Source: Thiobacillus sp. (GTDB lineage: Bacteria > Pseudomonadota > Gammaproteobacteria > Burkholderiales > Thiobacillaceae). Taken from it: DNA of 64,000 bases. The notes beneath the pieces are model-generated. The model worked only from the letters and a program-made list of their open reading frames with translations. It was not told the origin of the DNA and made no database searches. A program made the translations under genes and the position numbers. Within the stretch, counting starts at the first letter, position 1, and each line of letters begins with the position of its first letter. The stretch covers positions 682,001 through 746,000 of the forward strand of contig JACKLQ010000001.1 in assembly GCA_024235835.1 (NCBI GenBank), given 5' to 3'. Of the stretch, positions 62,589 to 64,000 are shown piece by piece.

Positions 62589-63014
62589 ATGACCATGTCA
62601 AGCTCGAATTTCCCCCCGCCCGCCACCCTGGGCAAGGACGATTACGAACGACTGTCCCGTTTCCGGCATCGCCTGCGCCGGTTCCTGCGCATCAGCGAGC
62701 GCATCTGTCAGGCCCACGGCCTGACGCCCCTGCAATACCAGCTGCTGCTGCACGTGCGGGGCTCCCCTGGCCGTGACTGGGCCAGTATCGGCGAACTGGC
62801 CGAGCGCCTGCAGGCCCAGCACCATGGCGTGGTAGCCCTGATCGACCGCTGCGAAAAGCTCGGCCTGGTGGAACGCCGCCCCGGGCGCCTGGACCGGCGG
62901 GTGGTGGAGATCCATCTGCTGCCCCCGGGGGAGGAGAAGCTGGAGCGCATCGCATGCCTGCACCAGGATGAGCTGCACCAGCTGTTGCGGGAATTTGGCC
63001 GGGCGAAGAGCTGA
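62589..63014 (+). CDS. MarR-family transcription regulator
   Basis: This 141-residue winged-helix dimeric regulator has helix 1 (YERLSRFRHRLRRFLRISE), LTPLQYQLLLHVRG, recognition region ASIGELAERLQAQHHGVVAL, wing VERRPGRLDRRVVEIHLLP, and a C-terminal dimer helix. No Cys is placed for redox sensing at the usual position. It is expected to repress itself and the divergent Yip1-like gene at 62552-62568. Confidence 0.92.
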   Translation: MTMSSSNFPPPATLGKDDYERLSRFRHRLRRFLRISERICQAHGLTPLQYQLLLHVRGSPGRDWASIGELAERLQAQHHGVVALIDRCEKLGLVERRPGRLDRRVVEIHLLPPGEEKLERIACLHQDELHQLLREFGRAKS

Positions 63015-63053
63015 GCCCCTTTCTCCCCGGCGTGGCTTGGTCCCAGGAAAGGG

Positions 63054-64000
63054 TCAGCCAGCTTCCCCGGGGGGCGAGGACGGGAAGCGCCAGTCCTCGA
63101 TGGGGGTAGGCTTGCCGAAGAGGTAGCCCTGGAAGGCGACGCAGCCGTTTTCCCGCAGGAAGTCTCTTTGCGCGGGGGTTTCCACGCCTTCGGCGATGAC
63201 ATCCAGCCCCAGGGAACGACTCATGGCCAGGATGGCGCGGACGATGGCGGCGTCATTGGGATCCACGCTGATGTCTCGGACAAATGACTGGTCGATCTTT
63301 ATCTGGTCCAGGGGCAGCTTTTTCAGGTATGAGAGGGAGGAGTACCCCGTGCCGAAGTCGTCCAGGGAGAATCTCACGCCCAGGGCCTTTAGTTCCCGCA
63401 TGCGCTGAATGACTTCACCCAGCTTGTCCAGAAGCACGCTTTCAGTGATTTCAAGCTTTAGACGGGAAGGGTCGATGCCGCACTGGCTGATGCAGGAGGC
63501 GATGCGGGCCACGAAATCCGGCTGGTGGAACTGGCGGCCGCTTATGTTGATCGCCAGGTCCAGATTGCATGTACGGGGATCAAGGGACCAGGCCTTGACC
63601 TGGGCACAGGCCGTCTTGAACACCCATTCCCCGATGGCCAGAATCAGGTCGGAATCCTCCGCCAGGGGAATGAACTGGGAGGGCGGTACCAGGGTACCGT
63701 CCGGGCGGGGCCAGCGCAGCAGGGCTTCGGCGCCGGTGACCCGTCCATGCTCGTCCACCTGGGGCTGGTAGTGGAGCCGCAACTCGCTTCCTGCCAGGGC
63801 CTGGCGCAGGGCGCTTTCCAGGGCAGCGCGGGCATCGATGGTGGCCTGCATGGCGACGTTGAAGAATCGGGTCTGGTTGCGGCCCGCATCCTTGGCCTGG
63901 TAGAGGGCCACATCCGCCTGTTTCAGCAACACCTCCTTGGGCTCCTCGTGATCCTGGAAGAGGATGATGCCTATGCTGACTGTGGTTTGGTAAGGCCCTT
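63054..64000 (-). CDS. GGDEF-EAL protein, 3' part only
   Basis: The C-terminal part of a gene that runs past the right edge. It contains the end of a GGDEF domain (TTVSIGIILFQ ... LLKQADVALYQAKDAGRN) and a full EAL domain (GAEALLRW, LKLEITESVLL, SLDDFGTGYSSLSYLKKLP, DQSFVRDI, VIAEGVET). The EAL catalytic residues are intact. Its EAL part is very like that of the split gene at 3639-7642, so the two are paralogues. It is convergent with the MarR gene, with a 39-bp gap. Confidence 0.95.
   Translation of the reverse strand, partial: GPYQTTVSIGIILFQDHEEPKEVLLKQADVALYQAKDAGRNQTRFFNVAMQATIDARAALESALRQALAGSELRLHYQPQVDEHGRVTGAEALLRWPRPDGTLVPPSQFIPLAEDSDLILAIGEWVFKTACAQVKAWSLDPRTCNLDLAINISGRQFHQPDFVARIASCISQCGIDPSRLKLEITESVLLDKLGEVIQRMRELKALGVRFSLDDFGTGYSSLSYLKKLPLDQIKIDQSFVRDISVDPNDAAIVRAILAMSRSLGLDVIAEGVETPAQRDFLRENGCVAFQGYLFGKPTPIEDWRFPSSPPGEAG

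Overview
The window is high-GC chromosomal DNA (roughly two thirds G+C) from a betaproteobacterium. The basis is a hydrogenase locus in the gene order known from Ralstonia/Cupriavidus, many GGDEF/EAL-type genes, and small repeat families typical of Beta- and Gammaproteobacteria. Genus cannot be fixed by reading; Rhodocyclales or Nitrosomonadales would fit.

Layout. 0-3.6 kb: end of a TfoX-like gene, a PDC-sensor-like protein and a type I-secreted CAP/RTX protein. 3.6-9.6 kb: a broken two-gene unit on the minus strand (periplasmic solute-binding protein followed by a membrane PAS-GGDEF-EAL protein). An IS3-family element with a flanking deletion destroys the first gene, and an IS5-family element with a 5-bp target duplication splits the second. 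9.8-12.3 kb: typA and an exported SH3 protein. 12.7-37 kb: one long co-directional hydrogenase locus, hoxKGZ-(small His-rich membrane protein)-hoxMLOQRTV-hypABF-(SeqA-N/RAMA-like gene)-hypCDE-(DUF559 gene)-hypX-hoxABCJ, preceded by a good sigma-54 promoter. 37-41.3 kb: purT, a LysM/FecR surface protein and a diguanylate cyclase. 41.3-43.5 kb: a methyltransferase gene split by an IS110/IS1111-type element. 43.5-53 kb: purL, a CheY-like receiver, a small acidic protein, nnrD, a CYTH-CHAD protein and ppk. 53.2-59 kb: an RHS protein whose signal peptide contains an in-frame TGA, a small membrane protein, an orphan RHS fragment, and a RAYT transposase with its REP-like repeats. 59-64 kb: a NarK-type transporter, a DsrC-like protein lacking the usual cysteines, a LysR regulator, a Yip1-like membrane protein, a MarR regulator with a palindromic operator, and the end of another GGDEF-EAL gene.

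How it works together. HoxK/HoxG/HoxZ form a membrane-bound, periplasm-facing, oxygen-tolerant-type NiFe hydrogenase. HoxMLOQRTV and HypABFCDEX assemble its Ni-Fe(CN)2CO cofactor and Fe-S clusters under air. HoxB/HoxC (a cytoplasmic H2 sensor) and the kinase HoxJ are expected to control HoxA, an NtrC-type activator of the sigma-54 promoter in front of hoxK.

The most striking feature is a GC-rich, palindromic, two-armed repeat family. I find 11 copies between 15.7 and 34.2 kb and none elsewhere in the window. They sit at gene junctions or in frame inside genes, which makes HypF about 920 residues and gives HoxT and the DUF559 protein repeat-encoded tails. Two non-hydrogenase genes, a low-GC SeqA-N/RAMA-like gene and a DUF559 gene, have been added to the operon.
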